IMG/VR virus record: IMGVR_UViG_3300021142_000002
Coordinates: 124,001-188,000 of that record
From: a virus
Length of the DNA: 64,000 bases
Reading direction: 5' to 3' (one strand)
Part shown: piece after piece, positions 43,001 through 53,950 of the stretch
Numbering within the stretch: the stretch's first letter is position 1
Layout: each line of letters opens with the position of its first letter
The notes under the pieces: generated by a model
Database searches by the model: none
What the model was told of the DNA's origin: nothing
Seen by the model: the letters and a program-made list of their open reading frames with translations, nothing else
Position numbers and translations under genes: made by a program

Positions 43001-43847
43001 TATCTACAATGTCTGGATTGTTAGGTGTTCTTAAAGCTACTATACCATCCAGAAAGTGATATAAGCTATTCATGCAGACTTCAGGATCTTCATGTGACCA
43101 ATCTAATAGATCCTTTAATCTAATGATAATAGTATTATTTAACTCTACAAAGACTAGATTAACATGTTCGATCGCTTCATCAGATACTTTAGTAATAACT
43201 GATTCAATACTAGGGTTAATGATTCTCCATAATTCTAATAAGTCAAAACTCTCATTAGTGTGAAAATCTGCTAGTCCATTACTCGTAAAGTTCTTAGTAT
43301 ATTTACTTAAGTCAGATCGAGTAGGCAATATCTCTGGCAGTAGATATCTAATAAAGTGCTCTCTCCTACCACCAATCTGATTAATCATATCCCACATAGT
43401 CAGTCGAATGTTATACCATTCTTGATAGACGACTAAGGTATTATTAGTATACTTATTTAATCTAGGCAATAGAGCATAGTTAATAACAATAGGGGCACTA
43501 TTGTTACTTAATGACCTATCTAGATTAGTCAATGGTTTAATATTTAGATGTGTTTTTTGATATCGTCTGATAACATTATTAATAGGTATATTGGTGCTAC
43601 TTACATTGCCAATACCTACCTTTAAATGTAGCATGTGATAAATATAGATTGGGCTACTATTTCCATTTCTAATTAAACAATAGGAGTTGTCTATCCCTAC
43701 TGTTTGATCAGTTTCCCCAATATAGTGAATAACACTATTACTGGGTAGAAAAAACTGACTCGATGGATTATGTTTACCACCATTGACTATCTTACCAATG
43801 GGATAAGTCAAAAACTTTTTATCCCATTCTTTTATTGGTAAATACAT
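40065..43847 (-). CDS. Virion RNA polymerase beta subunit, exon 1 (PhiKZ gp178-like)
   Basis: 1261 codons; with exon 2 the protein is 1330 aa. Beta features: SDDSKRVNYKGIQDS-like region (LSHDDSKRVNYKGIQDSHTV) corresponding to the DxNRxxxGxxMQRQA segment; a barrel (EEDGIVEDNKKDVLTVKYGK); and the end IKIYIDGELPMNCGD, which is interrupted by the intron. The frame runs three codons into the intron and stops. The C-terminal ~200 residues of a bacterial beta are missing here and are encoded at 62074. TAGGAG overlapping the end of the beta-prime gene drives its translation. Confidence 0.85.
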
Positions 43848-43856
43848 TACTTACTC

Positions 43857-44021
43857 CTATTCATATATTTTAGTAAAGCTATTGAGCACGAGTGGACTAA
43901 CTTTATCAATAACTCCGTATAATAATCCGCCACTAGGATTCATAAATGATTTTTTATTATTCATAAACTTTTTAGCTTCCTCTACCGCTTCTTTTGAGAT
44001 TACAAAATTTAGAGAGACTTT
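43857..44021 (-). CDS. Virion RNA polymerase beta-prime N-terminal part, exon 2
   Basis: 54 codons, KVSLNFVISKEAVEEAKKFM to NSFTKIYE, then TAG. It continues the DFDGD motif of exon 1 as DFDGDKVSLNF, matching bacterial DFDGDQMAVH and the following strand, and then the segment corresponding to NILSPANGEP (FMNPSGGLLYGV). It has no start codon of its own. The stop codon overlaps the ribosome site of the beta gene. Confidence 0.8.
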   Translation of the reverse strand, partial: KVSLNFVISKEAVEEAKKFMNNKKSFMNPSGGLLYGVIDKVSPLVLNSFTKIYE

Positions 44022-44534
44022 CGATTTGTTCAGATGAAGTCGTTAATTTCACCTCGCAGCATTACCTGCAGCTATAACTCTCGTTATAGACCAGACTATA
44101 TCTTCTACCTATTAATATATTCATTAATATACCAATAGGCAGCTTCCCATTTCTTCCCACTTGGGCTTTACACCGTGGTTAGCGGTTAGTCGTTGAACGT
44201 TCTCCATGTATTCTATAGAATATTTAGGAGCTTCGCTGCTGATTTTCTCTACCTAATAGTTTTCAAACATTGGTATTACTTTTCAATAATACAGTAGTCT
44301 ATTAGTCTAACAAGATGTTCCAGCAATTAAAGAAGAATCTATCCCAGTATTACTACTGAGTAGGACACTGATACTTAAACTATTTTATACTTAAAATGCC
44401 AATCTGAATTAATGGGTATTCCATTTAGATTCCTAATAATAGCTTTTCGGTTTACTCGAGTAACACCTTCAGCTATTTATAAGTATTACGATAAAAAGTA
44501 TTCAGAAAAATAAGTACAACTAGAATAAGCTAGA
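44022..44534 (-). other. ORF-less group I intron in RNAP beta-prime
   Basis: 513 nt. Exon 1 ends GGTGAT and exon 2 begins AAAGTC, the same junction as in the beta gene, and the intron ends in G. Minus-strand core elements: AATTGCTGGAA (44318-44328), GTTCAACGACTA (44187-44198) and AAGATATAGTC (44094-44104), which is the group I S element. The central ~170 nt match the beta-gene intron closely. No endonuclease ORF is present. Confidence 0.88.
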
Positions 44535-45992
44535 ATCACCATCGAAATCTGCTTGTAATCCTTCGGGTTTAGAACTGTGTACCGATACTGAATCTATAAA
44601 AGGTTGTCCTTTAATAGGCATGTTTATAGCCTTAGATTCATTTTCTACAGGACACCAATTATCATCCAATCTTTGCAGAATTTCTGTTTTTACTGTTGTT
44701 TGCAGGTAAACCATACTGCAGTAAATACTGCCTGTACCTACAATGGGATATCTTGTTATATAGGTAGCTACTTCTTTACTTTGTAGATAAACGGAAATAT
44801 AAAACATTTCAGTCCAAGTAATAGGTGCTACATTCTTTCTATCTAAACGTTTAGGTAAATCAGTAATGTCATAAAAGACCCTAAAGTATTTATCATCCCT
44901 ATAAAGCAATGCTGCATAATGACCATCTATTATAATAGGCTTATGCCTTGCATCTAATTTAGCATAACCAGTTAATAGTTTTTCAATACCTTTTTCACTG
45001 CCCCAATTATCTTTAACAAAAGTAGAAGGTGTAATCATTCTTTCTTCTAATGTCTTGCTATCGACTACCCAGATATCATTAGGTAAGTTATTGACTATTC
45101 TATTCATTGGACCTGCTTTAATTCCATAGATAGATAGCTCAGTAGTACCCTTTAAATACTGGTGTAAACCACAGGTTGTATCATTAACAGTAACTGCATC
45201 TATATCGCCTAATTTCTTAGGAGCAGGATCAATTGCAGTGATTACATTTCGTGTTCCGCCATGAATACTGCGGCTTGCCCATTTGGATAAGAAGAATCCT
45301 CTTTTACCCTCAAGGATAGATTCTATGTAATCATAGATGTTATTAAATCCTAATTGGAGAGACCATCTAACAGTATCTAAGATGGGATCATTTTTAGCGG
45401 TAGAGAAAGTAGAAATAGTATTAGCAGATCGCATGACTTTTCTATAAAGCGCGTTAATGTCATCTTCAACAGTTCTTTTATTTTCATCTATTTCAATGTC
45501 TCTAAGACCTGCTGGAATAACGACTAAATACCGATACATACATTTTTCATGAGACTTATCTAGAAACTTAATTCTTAAATCTCTAATCGGTGAATTATTT
45601 TCAGCATGTAAGATATCATGAAAGTGTTCCATAAAGAAGGCATAACCTGTTCTGCCATCTATGATATTAGATTTTACAAAGTCTTTTAGATTATTATCCC
45701 AAGTAGCATAAGCTGCTCCAGACATAATAAGTTTATATAAACCTTTTAATCTAGTGAGTTCTAAAAAGACTTTAGGATGCATGACTTCAGTACGCATGTC
45801 TATATAAGACAGTCTTCTTTGTCTAGTAGGTGATCCAAGATCACCAAAGATAATAGATGAATATAAACCTTGTGGATTAAATGATCCATCAATGGTATAA
45901 ATATCCATTGACTGAGTAGGCAGTAAGCCTGCTAATCGACTCTTATCAGGAGAGAGTAGATATAAATTAAATGGTAATCGCTTGAGTGCCAT
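44535..45992 (-). CDS. Virion RNA polymerase beta-prime N-terminal part, exon 1 (PhiKZ gp180-like)
   Basis: 486 codons ending in QADFDGD, the universal catalytic metal-binding motif of the beta-prime subunit (residues 482-486), where the intron begins. The total product is 540 aa. Other beta-prime features: SFNPQGLYSSIIFGD, QRRLSYIDMRTEVMHPKVFL, and the SKWASRSIHGGTRNVITAID region. The remaining beta-prime part is not in the window. Packaged virion RNAP is injected to transcribe early genes. AAGGAA lies before ATG. The gene is divergent from the lytic virion gene. Confidence 0.87.
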
Positions 45993-46033
45993 AGTGTTTC
46001 CTTTTATAAATTTAAATAGAGCTAGGTGGTATC

Positions 46034-49000
46034 ATGGCTAAGAATAAAGAATTTGATTTAGAAAAAATGGGTGAAATGGATGACGATAAATTACTCAATG
46101 CATTAGAGGCTGCCTTTGGTGATGACGATGATTTATTTGATACAGAAATTAAAGATAATAGAAAACCGACTACAGTTATTAAAGATACCATAGTCGATGC
46201 TTTCTCTGGTACGGATAATATCTTAAAGGTAACTAAGTCTCTTATTAAAAGAGCATTGCCAGATAGCTATGGTGATACCATGGATACACTTGAGAATGTA
46301 TCCAGGGATGTTAAAGATACTTATGACGATACTGTTTATAAGTTAGAGCCTGCTATTAATAATGTTAAATTAGGCATTAAAGGTGCTCTTCCTACTATAG
46401 AAAAGATACTGCCTGCGGGAATGGCTAGAAAGATTAAAAAGTTTGCAGAAACTGCAAATGAACAACCTTATTCTGACTATAGTAAAAAGGATTATCAGGG
46501 TGAAGAAATTAGTAATACGATTCAAACTATCTTTGGTGCTGAAGTAGCAGAAAGAGAAGTTAGGGAACGTAAGGCTAATATACATAGGAATATTGACAGG
46601 ACTATAAATAAAAAACAGTTTAAAGTCAGTGCTACTCTGCAAACCCATATGGCTAACAATATAGGTCGTATTGTTAGTTATCAAGATGAAGTATTAGATA
46701 AGTACTATAGAAAATCTTTAGATCTTCAATACCGTTCATACTTTGCTTTAAGATCATTATTAGATCTAAAGAAAGATGAAGTAGTTTCTAATAAGATTCG
46801 ATTTGATAATATCATTAAAAATACTGGTTTACCAGATATTGTAAAAAGTAGATTAAATGAAGATTTTAAAACAGAGTTAAGAAATAGATTAATTGGTAGA
46901 GTACATGATGATTTAGCTACTCGATTAAGAAACTTACCAACTAGAACGCGTGATAGATTAAAAGAAACTATTCGTGGGATAGTAGAAGGTTTTTCAGGTG
47001 CTGCAGAAAGTAGTGTTTCATTAAATGAACAATTCTCTGGCTTGCCATTAGGTGAAATGGCTAAGATGGAGGGTGGGGATTTTGCCAGACATCATCTAGG
47101 TGCACAAATTGGTAAAAAGTTTAGAGATACTATACCTAAATATTTAAATAAAGTAAATCCAAACATTTGGGGATCTATTGAAAACTTTGGTAATACTCTA
47201 AAAAGATACCATTCTGAATGGCCAGGTTATTTAAATAGAAAGTTTGGTGAAGGTAAAGGAATACTAGGTCAAATAGGTACTCTAACAGGTACTGAGTTTG
47301 GCGATACAAACACTATTAATAATAGCTTAGTAGCTGATGCTACTACTGCTACACCTTGGGATACATTATCTAGAAGAACTCTAGTAGAAATTATTCCAGG
47401 TTATTTGTCAAGAACTTTAAATGAAATATCTGGCATACATGCTTTATTAGCCGGTAAAGAAACGCCCAATGAAGTAGTTTATAGCCATGAGTTTGAAGAC
47501 TTTGTTACTAAAAAGAAAGCATTAAAACAAATAAGAAAAAGATTTAGAGGCACAATAGGCAGTGGATTGAAAGATAAGATTAATGCTATTATTGATATAG
47601 TAGATCCAGATGGCACTAAATTATCTGAAAGTGAAAGAGTAGAATTAGGTGGTATCATTGTAAAGGAATTAAGAAAAGGTAATAACTTTGATCCTAGAGA
47701 TTTTGCTGATCCTTATAATTTAGACACACCTAAAGCAGAAAAATATGCTCAGTTATTTAGGGATACTTTTAATATAACTGAAGAGATGGTAGAAGAAGAT
47801 GGCTTTTTAACATCTAAACTACAAGTAGGTGGTGCGGGGGAAGCTAATCTTAAACATAAAAATGCTGCTTTACTATATGGTGAGGCTAGAGGTAGTTTAG
47901 GGAACTACAATGCTTTATTAAATGAATATTTTAAAACAGGCAATAAATCATTACTGCGTGAGTTAGGTATTTTAAAAGAAGAAACTGGAACACTCCATGT
48001 TAATAATGACTATAAAAATAGAGATATTAGAGAATGGTTAAAATTAGGTAATAAAGGTAATTATACTGCTGAGGCAAAAGCCTATTATGAAGGTACTGAT
48101 ACTACCATGGGTCCACCAAAGCCATCACAAACATTTGCAGGATTCCAATTAGGTGGATTAGGTGAAAAAATAGATAAAATAACGCATGAAGAAACTTTAA
48201 GTAAGTTATACAAATTAACAGAAACTAATGATGATAAGAAATTAGCATTATTAGAATCTATTAATGATAGATTACTAAATTTTGGTTATTTTACCCCACC
48301 CCATGAGTCATCTGAAAATATTAATGCTTCCCACGGTTCAGTAACTGTACGAACTAGTAGAAGAAAAAATAATCAAAGAACAACCATTCCTGTTAATCAG
48401 CCTACACCTGCACCAGCTACACCATTTTCTATTTATGAAATGATGCAAATGGTAAAAGATTATGGTGGTAAAATGTCATTGCATGATGCTACTGGTTTAA
48501 TGAATAAGATAGCAAATGCCGGTGGTTATTTAAATACCTCTAGTACAACTATTCGCAATTTATTAAAAAGAGTTACTAAATCCACTGCTAAAGAAATGAA
48601 AAAGGCAGATGCATTTAATGCCACTGGTCATCCTGCTATGGGAAAAACATGGGCTACTCCGGTACAACATCAATTTAATTATGACTTTACTACAGGCACT
48701 AAAGAGTCTACTAGTAAAGGTAATGATAGAGAAATGCCTAAGGTTTATAAAATTCCTAATGGGAAATATCTATACCTTCATGATAAATTAACGGGTGAGT
48801 GGAAAGTTAGGGATTCTGAAACCGATGAACCTTGGATGGATATCGAAAAGCCTGATGCAGAGCTAGTTAAAAAGTTTGTTCCCGCAGACAAAGAAAAACC
48901 TAAATCCTCTAGTACCAAGGCTAAAGGTGGTACTAAAGAAGAAAATGTAAAAAAACTTCGTAAAGGATTAGCAGGTTTATTTATAGGTACAGGTAGATTA

Positions 49001-51655
49001 GTAAGAAAAGGAGTTAGAGGTTATTTTAAAGCTTTAATGCCTGCTAAAAAATATATCAATAAAAAAATTGATAATGCAGCAATTAAAGTATTTAAAAAGG
49101 TATTAGATCCAACAGGCATGTTTACCAGTATGTTTTCTTCTATATCGGCTACAATAGGTGAAATAATTGAAAGAAGAGATGATCGAATAGATTTTACACT
49201 GCACTCTATTTTAGATTATTTAAAACAAGCTATACCTGGAAAAGATTCTGAAGAAAAAGAAGCTATGCGTGAAGGTGGCTGGAAAAGTATACAAGAACAT
49301 CGCAAGCAAAAGATGGAAGAAAATAAGAAAAAGAAAGCTGAAGAAAAAGCAGAATCAGATTCTAAATGGAAAGGTGCTCCAAAAAACGATACTGTTGGTA
49401 AAGTAGGCGGTTTTATGGATAACATCCTTAGTAAAGGATTAGACTTTATTAGTAGTTTAGGAATACCAGAATTACTAGGTGGTGTAGGCGCATTTCTTGG
49501 TGCTACTAATATAGGTAGAACTGTAGTGGGTGCTACAGAAGCTTTAGGTGGTTTAGTTGCAATGGCTACAGAAGGTGCTATTGCAGCAATGGCTACGTTA
49601 GCTATGCCTGAAGTAGCTATGATAGCGGGTACAGTAGCTGCTGTGGGTGCAACAGCTTATGCGGCCTATAAAGGATATGAAGCATTAAATAGAAGGCGAT
49701 CTTTAGATAGATTAGAGAAAATACGCTTTATGCAATATGGTATTCCATTAGATAATGGAAGAGCTATTGGTAAAGTTAGATTCTTAGAAGAAACTATTGA
49801 TGACGTTTATACCTTTGGATCAAATGGAGCCGCTAAATTAAAGTTAAAGCTACAAGAAATTTGGGAAAAATATTATTCAGATTTTGATTGGAGAGCTGAA
49901 GATGAACGTGGGGCTAAAGCTTTTATGGATTGGTATATTAGACGATTTGTACCAGTTTATGTTAAGCATAGAACTGTAGCTAGTATCTTAAAAATTACTT
50001 TAGATGAATTAGATTCAACACTTAAAGATGAAGATCTATCTGCTTATGTTAAAGCTATTCAGTTTGGACCTAAAGATAAAGAAGGTAAATTAGATCCTTA
50101 TAACATTACTATTTCTCCTTTTAGATATTATTCTTTGGAAAATAGACTCGAAACATTAAGTCTCTATTGCCAGCAGTTAATTATTGAGGGCGATAAAGCT
50201 AATGAGGGAAAAGATGATGCCTCTAAAAATAACTTAGATCCAAAAGAATTATCTAAAGCAGTTACTAGTACACCTGGTAAAAGAAAAGAAAACGAAGATA
50301 AAAAAGTAGCTGATGAAAACTTAAAGAAGGTTAATGCGGTTAATGAATCCGAACAAAAAGAAGCTAAGAAAGAGCAAGAGAAATCTACTCTAGAAAAGAT
50401 ATCAGATTTTGTTAAAGATAAATTTGGTGTTGATGTTCCTGCGGCGGCTAATAATGTTAAAAACTTTGTTGGTAGAGTGGGTGAAGATTTAGCTGTGGGC
50501 GCTAAAAAGTTACCAGGTGCAATTGGTGGATTTGTTAATACCAAGATAGTACAGCCTGTTAAAAATTCATTAGCTGGATTAATATCTGGACATGAATCGG
50601 GTGGTAATTATGATATTGCTAATCGTGGTAATATTAATGGTCATAACTTAGGTATATCAACTGCTAAAGTAAGTACCATGACTATTGGCGATATCTTAGC
50701 CGCTAATAAGAAATCGGCTAGTGACCCATCTAGAATTTTGGCTGCTGGTAAATATCAGTTAATTACACCTACATTAGCTGATGCTGCTAAACAATTAAAT
50801 TTACCAATGACCACTGTATTTGACAAAAAGACTCAAGAGTATATTTTTGCTAAATACTTATTAGGCATTAAAGGAAATACTAAGCTCCTTAATGCTTATA
50901 TAAAAGGTAGCGATGTAGATAAAATGAAGATGATGAAAAATCTAGCCAGAGAATGGACTAGTATTGCTGATCCTTATACGGGTAAAACAGCTGGCGGTGC
51001 TGGCAATAAAGCATTTGTTACCGCAGATCAAGCATTAGCAACTATTGATAAAGCTAGGGCTATGTATGCTTCATTTAAAGAAATGGGTTTATCAGATGAT
51101 GAAGCTTTCCAGCAAGCAGTAGCATCTGATGGAACTAATGTTCCCTTAACTAATTTGGCAGGCTCTGCAGCTAAACCTGATGCTGGTAATGGTGAAATGG
51201 TTCAAGCTACTCCTCCAAAAATAGCTGCACCAACACTAGCCAATGGCGCTAATAATTCTGTGGCTAGTAATGTTATTCCACCACCCGCTGCTGCTCCTAA
51301 TGTAGATAAATCTAAGACGTTAGAAGCTGCATCGGCAGACAATGCCAAATCTACTAATACGGTGGCCGTTAATAATTCTAGTCCTGCACCTTCCGCTGGT
51401 CCTAGAGCTAATAACTATCCAGATCTTACACATGTTAGTAAAGCTATTAATAGTACATCTGCCGATGCCAATAAACAGCGTGATGCTCAAATAGCAGAAC
51501 AGCAAAAAACTAATATGTTGTTAGCTCAACTCACTGATAGTTTAACAGCTAGTTTAAATGATAAGAATATACCCACTACATTGATGAAACCGTCAGAAAG
51601 TCCTGTAGTAAAACAAAAAGTAAATCCTGTTATTAATTTAGCAAGAAATATTTAA
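46034..51655 (+). CDS. Giant virion protein with lytic transglycosylase domain (PhiKZ gp181-like)
   Basis: 1873 aa. Acidic N-terminus (EMDDDKLLNALEAAFGDDDD), a long helical central part, a hydrophobic Ala/Gly-rich segment around residues 1150-1220 (GLVAMATEGAIAAMATLAMP), and a lytic transglycosylase domain near residues 1515-1640: GLISGHESGGNYD, with the likely catalytic Glu at ~1521, and AAGKYQLITPTLADAAKQLN. The last ~200 residues are Ala/Pro/Asn-rich and disordered. It probably sits in the tail and digests peptidoglycan during DNA entry. The position beside the virion RNAP genes matches PhiKZ gp180-gp181. Confidence 0.8.
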   Translation: MAKNKEFDLEKMGEMDDDKLLNALEAAFGDDDDLFDTEIKDNRKPTTVIKDTIVDAFSGTDNILKVTKSLIKRALPDSYGDTMDTLENVSRDVKDTYDDTVYKLEPAINNVKLGIKGALPTIEKILPAGMARKIKKFAETANEQPYSDYSKKDYQGEEISNTIQTIFGAEVAEREVRERKANIHRNIDRTINKKQFKVSATLQTHMANNIGRIVSYQDEVLDKYYRKSLDLQYRSYFALRSLLDLKKDEVVSNKIRFDNIIKNTGLPDIVKSRLNEDFKTELRNRLIGRVHDDLATRLRNLPTRTRDRLKETIRGIVEGFSGAAESSVSLNEQFSGLPLGEMAKMEGGDFARHHLGAQIGKKFRDTIPKYLNKVNPNIWGSIENFGNTLKRYHSEWPGYLNRKFGEGKGILGQIGTLTGTEFGDTNTINNSLVADATTATPWDTLSRRTLVEIIPGYLSRTLNEISGIHALLAGKETPNEVVYSHEFEDFVTKKKALKQIRKRFRGTIGSGLKDKINAIIDIVDPDGTKLSESERVELGGIIVKELRKGNNFDPRDFADPYNLDTPKAEKYAQLFRDTFNITEEMVEEDGFLTSKLQVGGAGEANLKHKNAALLYGEARGSLGNYNALLNEYFKTGNKSLLRELGILKEETGTLHVNNDYKNRDIREWLKLGNKGNYTAEAKAYYEGTDTTMGPPKPSQTFAGFQLGGLGEKIDKITHEETLSKLYKLTETNDDKKLALLESINDRLLNFGYFTPPHESSENINASHGSVTVRTSRRKNNQRTTIPVNQPTPAPATPFSIYEMMQMVKDYGGKMSLHDATGLMNKIANAGGYLNTSSTTIRNLLKRVTKSTAKEMKKADAFNATGHPAMGKTWATPVQHQFNYDFTTGTKESTSKGNDREMPKVYKIPNGKYLYLHDKLTGEWKVRDSETDEPWMDIEKPDAELVKKFVPADKEKPKSSSTKAKGGTKEENVKKLRKGLAGLFIGTGRLVRKGVRGYFKALMPAKKYINKKIDNAAIKVFKKVLDPTGMFTSMFSSISATIGEIIERRDDRIDFTLHSILDYLKQAIPGKDSEEKEAMREGGWKSIQEHRKQKMEENKKKKAEEKAESDSKWKGAPKNDTVGKVGGFMDNILSKGLDFISSLGIPELLGGVGAFLGATNIGRTVVGATEALGGLVAMATEGAIAAMATLAMPEVAMIAGTVAAVGATAYAAYKGYEALNRRRSLDRLEKIRFMQYGIPLDNGRAIGKVRFLEETIDDVYTFGSNGAAKLKLKLQEIWEKYYSDFDWRAEDERGAKAFMDWYIRRFVPVYVKHRTVASILKITLDELDSTLKDEDLSAYVKAIQFGPKDKEGKLDPYNITISPFRYYSLENRLETLSLYCQQLIIEGDKANEGKDDASKNNLDPKELSKAVTSTPGKRKENEDKKVADENLKKVNAVNESEQKEAKKEQEKSTLEKISDFVKDKFGVDVPAAANNVKNFVGRVGEDLAVGAKKLPGAIGGFVNTKIVQPVKNSLAGLISGHESGGNYDIANRGNINGHNLGISTAKVSTMTIGDILAANKKSASDPSRILAAGKYQLITPTLADAAKQLNLPMTTVFDKKTQEYIFAKYLLGIKGNTKLLNAYIKGSDVDKMKMMKNLAREWTSIADPYTGKTAGGAGNKAFVTADQALATIDKARAMYASFKEMGLSDDEAFQQAVASDGTNVPLTNLAGSAAKPDAGNGEMVQATPPKIAAPTLANGANNSVASNVIPPPAAAPNVDKSKTLEAASADNAKSTNTVAVNNSSPAPSAGPRANNYPDLTHVSKAINSTSADANKQRDAQIAEQQKTNMLLAQLTDSLTASLNDKNIPTTLMKPSESPVVKQKVNPVINLARNI

Positions 51656-51662
51656 TAATTAA

Positions 51663-51696
51663 TATAGGGTTAATTGGATATCCAATTAACCCTATA
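51663..51696 (+). terminator. Perfect palindrome between two virion genes
   Basis: 34-nt perfect palindrome, left arm TATAGGGTTAATTGGAT, between the lytic virion protein and the 728-aa gene on the same strand. Could partly terminate or protect mRNA 3' ends. Confidence 0.7.
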
Positions 51697-51713
51697 CTTT
51701 AAAGGAGTTTTTA

Positions 51714-53900
51714 ATGACAATGAATACTAATACCGCTTTACTTAATGAATTAACAAATAATTCATGGGTAAGACAAGCTTTATTTTTACCCATTAGAGGG
51801 GATGGTTCTGGAAACCCTGGTGGATTATTTGTAAATGCTCGAGCTAAAAAAATACAAATAGCAGGAACCTATAGTTTAGAATCTTTAAATTTTGAAGATA
51901 CGTCATTGGGTGGAAATAGATCTATTAATCCTAAATATCAATTTACCAGTTATGCAGATCAAAATTTACCTTCTCTTTTATATAATACCACTTCTAATGG
52001 TAAACCCAATAGAAATCAATCTATGGGTATGGGAAGGTATTATGCTGAGGCCATTAATAGTAATGCCCAAAGAATAACCCTACAATATGGTGTACCAGCC
52101 TTTAACTCAGTCTCCAACTACATGAATACCTTTTATGATTCTAATATTGCAAAAACTGCAACAACAGGTGAAGTAGGTATTGGATGGATGAGTACCGTAA
52201 TAGAATGGGCTGCTAGAATTACCGTATACTACATGGTACCAGTATTAGCCCTATCTTCTTTTATAGTAGGTACGGCTGGTGCAGTGATTAATAATATTAA
52301 TAAAAGGCCAACAAGTAAATTTTATTACATGACACCTACCATGCCATTATACTGGAGTAGCGTGCAGACCATTGCCAATGCATTGGCAGTTAATATGAAA
52401 CTAGTTCAGGGTTTATCTAACGATGTTTTAACTCAGCCTGTGGGTCAAGAACAAACAGGAATTAATTGGGAAAAGTTAGGATTTACCACCAGTGAAGGGG
52501 CTACCGGAACTAATAATGCACTAGCCTCTACTTATGAAAAATATTTACCAGATATTCTATTGCCCAATGGATCTGGAATAGATTTTAAACAAGTGGCTAC
52601 TAGATATCAAAGACTTGCCGATGCCCATACCAGAATATTAACTGATATCAGAAATAGAGCGACTGATGATGATCATGCTTTTGCTTTAATTCAAGAATAT
52701 ATTTCAGGAAATAAAAGTGAATTAAAAGTAGAAACAGGTATGGGATTAAATGACCTATTAAAGGCCTACGCCACTGTGTCTGAAAATGCATCAAAGAGTT
52801 TAATGGATCAATTAGTATATCCTGATCCGCCTTCACAATCAGATGGCGTGGATAATAAATCGCCTGATAATTTAAGTTCAGCTGCTCGGGCAGCAGCCAC
52901 TGCATCGGTGGCCAATACCTTTGGTGGAGTAGGCTCTATATGGACTGGGATTGCAGAACATTTTCTTGCTAAAAAAGATTTTCTATTAGCTGAGCTGCGA
53001 GATGGTTCTTCTTTTATTCAGTATAGTGTGGAATTTGATCAACATGTTAGTGAATCATTTACTAATAGTGCTAGAGTATCAGATATTGCTAGTACAATGA
53101 ATTCTTTTAGTAAGTCAAATAGAGATAAACTATTTAATATAGCTAACGGGCATTTCGTTGATGGTCCTATAGGCGATGTATTAGATGCGGTCGTTAGTGC
53201 CGGCAGCGCAGTTCTTACAGGAGTGGCTAAAGCAACAGGCTTTAGTGGTCTTGCAGCATTAGGTGGTAGAGGCTTTGCTGACATACCAGAATTTTGGGAT
53301 GAATCTTATACCAACTTACCTAGTGCCAACTATGAGATTCAATTAAGAACACCTTATGGTAATCCAGCTGCTATTTATACTGATCTTCTACTGCCATTAG
53401 CAACCTTAATCGCAGGTGCTGCACCTAGAGCTACAGGTAGAAATTCATGGACGGGTCCTTATCTTTGCAAGTTATGGCAAAAGGGTAGGGTGCAGTATAG
53501 TCTAGGTATGATTACTCAAATGAATATCCAAAGAGGTACTGGAAATGTGGGATGGAACATACATGGTCAGCCTTTGGGCATTGATATAAGTTGTACTATT
53601 ACAAATTTATCTAAGATGCTGTATATGCCTATTAGTGCAGATATTACAGTATCTGATATATTAGGTACCTCAATTTTTGATGAAGATAATAATTTTACAG
53701 ACTATATGGCTACATTAGCCGCATTAGGTTATGTAGATCAATACTATGCTTTAAGTAGATGGAAGTTAAAATTAGCTAATATACAATCTAATTTTGATTC
53801 TTTTGGCAGCATAGATAACTTTTTATTCTTCCAATTAGACCCAACCTCAAATGTGGGTAGTTTATTATCATTAGCTGCTAGACATAATCTTGGTTTATAA
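51714..53900 (+). CDS. Virion protein, probably tail-associated (728 aa)
   Basis: Follows the giant lytic protein in the same orientation, as PhiKZ gp182 follows gp181. AAAGGAG precedes ATG. It includes a hydrophobic segment (VYYMVPVLALSSFIVGTAGA, ~res 172-191), a long helical middle and a strand-rich C-terminus (LGMITQMNIQRGTGNVGWNI). A tail or membrane-interacting virion role is inferred from order and composition; no motif gives a biochemical function. Confidence 0.6.
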   Translation: MTMNTNTALLNELTNNSWVRQALFLPIRGDGSGNPGGLFVNARAKKIQIAGTYSLESLNFEDTSLGGNRSINPKYQFTSYADQNLPSLLYNTTSNGKPNRNQSMGMGRYYAEAINSNAQRITLQYGVPAFNSVSNYMNTFYDSNIAKTATTGEVGIGWMSTVIEWAARITVYYMVPVLALSSFIVGTAGAVINNINKRPTSKFYYMTPTMPLYWSSVQTIANALAVNMKLVQGLSNDVLTQPVGQEQTGINWEKLGFTTSEGATGTNNALASTYEKYLPDILLPNGSGIDFKQVATRYQRLADAHTRILTDIRNRATDDDHAFALIQEYISGNKSELKVETGMGLNDLLKAYATVSENASKSLMDQLVYPDPPSQSDGVDNKSPDNLSSAARAAATASVANTFGGVGSIWTGIAEHFLAKKDFLLAELRDGSSFIQYSVEFDQHVSESFTNSARVSDIASTMNSFSKSNRDKLFNIANGHFVDGPIGDVLDAVVSAGSAVLTGVAKATGFSGLAALGGRGFADIPEFWDESYTNLPSANYEIQLRTPYGNPAAIYTDLLLPLATLIAGAAPRATGRNSWTGPYLCKLWQKGRVQYSLGMITQMNIQRGTGNVGWNIHGQPLGIDISCTITNLSKMLYMPISADITVSDILGTSIFDEDNNFTDYMATLAALGYVDQYYALSRWKLKLANIQSNFDSFGSIDNFLFFQLDPTSNVGSLLSLAARHNLGL

Positions 53901-53914
53901 AAAAAAACATATTG

Positions 53915-53946
53915 GAGTATAGGATAGCCTAGGCTATCCTATACTC
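53915..53946. terminator. Perfect palindromic bidirectional terminator, CCTAGG core
   Basis: 32-nt perfect palindrome, left arm GAGTATAGGATAGCCT, between convergent genes ending at 53900 and 53951. Confidence 0.8.
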
Positions 53947-53950
53947 TATT

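Noticed and set aside
44520-45992. RNAP beta-prime fragment taken as a protein truncated four residues after DFDGD
   Set aside because: The missing continuation (KVSLNFVISKEAVEE...) is in frame 513 nt downstream, separated by a group I intron.
46370-50544. Minus-strand ORFs inside the 1873-aa virion gene
   Set aside because: Shadows of the coding strand of a long gene with a recognisable lytic domain.
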